Assembly: GCF_006539165.1 (NCBI RefSeq) | Contig: NZ_BJMM01000012.1 | Location: 1 to 64,000, forward strand | Length of the DNA: 64,000 nucleotides | Direction: 5' to 3' | Source: Streptomyces cacaoi | GTDB lineage: Bacteria; Actinomycetota; Actinomycetes; Streptomycetales; Streptomycetaceae | Shown here: one piece after another, positions 62,874-64,000 of the stretch | Layout of the letters: the number at the start of each line of letters is the position of its first letter | How positions within the stretch are numbered: position 1 is the stretch's first letter | Notes under the pieces: generated by a model | What the model was told of the DNA's origin: nothing | Databases searched by the model: none | Seen by the model: the letters and a program-made list of their open reading frames with translations, nothing else | Made by a program: the position numbers and the translations under genes

Positions 62874-63729
62874 CCGGCGCGTTGGTGAACAACTCCTCGA
62901 AGAGCGAGGACAGGACGTCCACCGCATCAGCCGGGGCGCGCTCTTCTTCCGGTCCCTCCGGCAGATCGTTGCGGGGCGAGGGAACAGCCGACTCCGATGC
63001 CCTGATCCAATCGCGCACGACATCGCGGTCCCGCTCGACGTCCGGAGCCATGACGTCGTACATCAACGTCGCCGCTGCCGCGTTGACGGCCGAGGTGAGC
63101 GCGTTGACCTCTCGTCCGGTACGCACGGTCCCCTTTTCCAGGAGCCGCACGAGGGCCAGTGCAGTGGGACGGTGATCGACGACATCCAGTCGTAGTGCGG
63201 AGTTGAGCATGTCCTGATTGCCGCAGGCGACAACCACGGGCCGGTAGTCCGAGCCGTCGCGGAAGAGTTCGGCAGACCACCAGAGACGAGCGAAGGCCTG
63301 TGTGTAGTGGGGGCCGACGAATCTCCCCCTGGACACGCGTCCGTACCGACCTTGCCCCTTCGGCTCCGATCTGTGTCGCCAGACGACATAGTCCGGGGCG
63401 ACACCCAGGGCCAGGTAAGTCCACAGCCGTTTCTCGGACGCTTCTCGGCGGGTCAGCCGAAGTGTCTCGTGCAGCCGCGGGGCCAACCATGCGTCGGCCG
63501 CCGTCGGACGCGCGTCCCTGATTGCACCGAGCGCATCGTCGATCAGGTCTCGTACACGGTGTAGCTGCCACCGTGTCTCGTCTCCGGGCAGCGGCTCGGC
63601 GATCTTGTTCAATGCGATGGACGGGACGTCCTCACGTCCTTCGAGCAGCCCGTCCGAGATGAACTCCGCAGCCTGCGCATCGGTCAGCAGGGCAAGGTGC
63701 TCCGGCAGGTGTTCGGGACGGGAGGTCAC
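62842..63729 (-). CDS. Island protein of unknown function, DUF6339-like
   Basis: A 295-residue protein. After a charged N-terminal half comes RLWTYLALGVAPDYVVWRHR, then GRFVGPHYTQAFARLWWSAEL, NQDMLNSALRLDVVDHRPTALAL and a C-terminal acidic tail. From memory this resembles DUF6339 proteins, found beside C5 methylases and Vsr endonucleases in actinobacterial defence islands; no nuclease or ATPase motif is visible. The ATG overlaps the stop of the upstream gene (ATGA), so it is the last gene of a leftward operon, convergent with the methyltransferase with a 32-base overlap of coding ends. Confidence 0.6.
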   Translation of the reverse strand: MTSRPEHLPEHLALLTDAQAAEFISDGLLEGREDVPSIALNKIAEPLPGDETRWQLHRVRDLIDDALGAIRDARPTAADAWLAPRLHETLRLTRREASEKRLWTYLALGVAPDYVVWRHRSEPKGQGRYGRVSRGRFVGPHYTQAFARLWWSAELFRDGSDYRPVVVACGNQDMLNSALRLDVVDHRPTALALVRLLEKGTVRTGREVNALTSAVNAAAATLMYDVMAPDVERDRDVVRDWIRASESAVPSPRNDLPEGPEEERAPADAVDVLSSLFEELFTNAPVRGRASAGGD

Positions 63730-64000
63730 GCGTGCATCTCCTGCTCGAGTAGTTCGATGTCGCGCACAGTGGTGGCCAACGCTTTCGGCACATCGGATCG
63801 GCGCGCGGCCGCCAAGTGGATGCGCGGCTGCAGATCCGCCCAGCTTCCCTCACCGATCCGCCGCAGATGCACCTCTCGTAGCGCGTCTTCCGCCGAACGC
63901 CCGGGAAAGATGTCGGGAAGCATCTCGCGCAGAACGGCACCACGCCAATCCGGTGGGAAGAGCGGTGTCCCGTCGTCCTCGACCTCCAAGTCACCGATCG
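63726..64000 (-). CDS. C-terminal part of an unidentified island gene (runs off the edge)
   Basis: A minus-strand frame enters at the right edge and ends at 63726. The visible 91 residues include DDGTPLFPPDWRGAVLREML, PDIFPGRSAEDALREVHLRR, DLQPRIHLAAARRSDVPKAL and a final coiled-coil-like DIELLEQEMHA. I do not recognise it. Its stop overlaps the start of the DUF6339-like gene by 4 bases, so the two are one operon. In related islands, genes at this place can encode GHKL ATPases, Z1-domain or PD-(D/E)XK proteins, but nothing here shows which. Confidence 0.6.
   Translation of the reverse strand, partial: IGDLEVEDDGTPLFPPDWRGAVLREMLPDIFPGRSAEDALREVHLRRIGEGSWADLQPRIHLAAARRSDVPKALATTVRDIELLEQEMHA

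Overview
The window is a chromosomal stretch of a Streptomyces. The base composition is very GC-rich with strongly GC-biased third codon positions, GTG and TTG starts are common, and several marker genes are typical of the genus: bldG with its anti-sigma partner, wblA, a 224-residue Crp, a very large dTMP kinase, topoisomerase I with a Lys/Ala tail, a proton-pumping pyrophosphatase and a Tad-type pilus locus. From memory, the gene order from about 7.4 kb to 59.9 kb matches the core of Streptomyces chromosomes (the region around SCO3540-SCO3580 in S. coelicolor). No sequence search was run; every name rests on motifs and family memory.

Layout. 1-5.5 kb is accessory: an edge-truncated membrane protein, a proline-iminopeptidase-like hydrolase, a VOC protein, a CPBP protease, an orphan membrane protein, then a scar made of two gene remnants beside a tRNA-Thr. 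5.7-25.2 kb is core: secreted peptidase, holB, tmk fusion, topA, a methyltransferase, a lipoprotein, hppA, anti-sigma factor, bldG and a DEAD-box/DUF1998 helicase. After a spacer with four 25-bp tandem repeats, 25.7-31.4 kb holds one leftward Tad/Flp operon (Ssd/CpaE, TadA, TadC/TadB-like proteins, pilin-like DUF4244, TadE and a Rv3654c-like protein) with mostly 4-bp overlaps. 31.8-44.7 kb has a HAD phosphatase, a degenerate Fic-like protein, a CooC/MinD-like ATPase, a deacetylase lipoprotein, a SulP-STAS-carbonic anhydrase fusion, acs, nhaA, a holin-X-like protein and an alpha/beta hydrolase. 44.8-60 kb has a MarP-type protease, a CoA-type Nudix hydrolase, nth, crp, an MBL-fold hydrolase, a second Nudix hydrolase, RidA, DUF4177, two ArsA-type ATPases, wblA, a bifunctional penicillin-binding protein, a YqeY protein and a metallophosphoesterase.

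From 60.2 kb to the right edge lies a different kind of DNA. Just after a tRNA-Pro come a Vsr-type endonuclease, a small coupled ORF and a C5-cytosine methyltransferase. A converging two-gene operon of unfamiliar proteins follows and runs off the window. Codon use is less GC-biased here. This looks like one end of a restriction/defence island inserted beside the tRNA, and it is the best candidate for an undescribed system.

Regulation seen directly: at least six start codons lie 6-7 nt after a TANNNT -10 box with no Shine-Dalgarno, which indicates leaderless mRNAs. Strong intrinsic terminators separate most units. Three families of short tandem or direct repeats sit in gene-free spacers.
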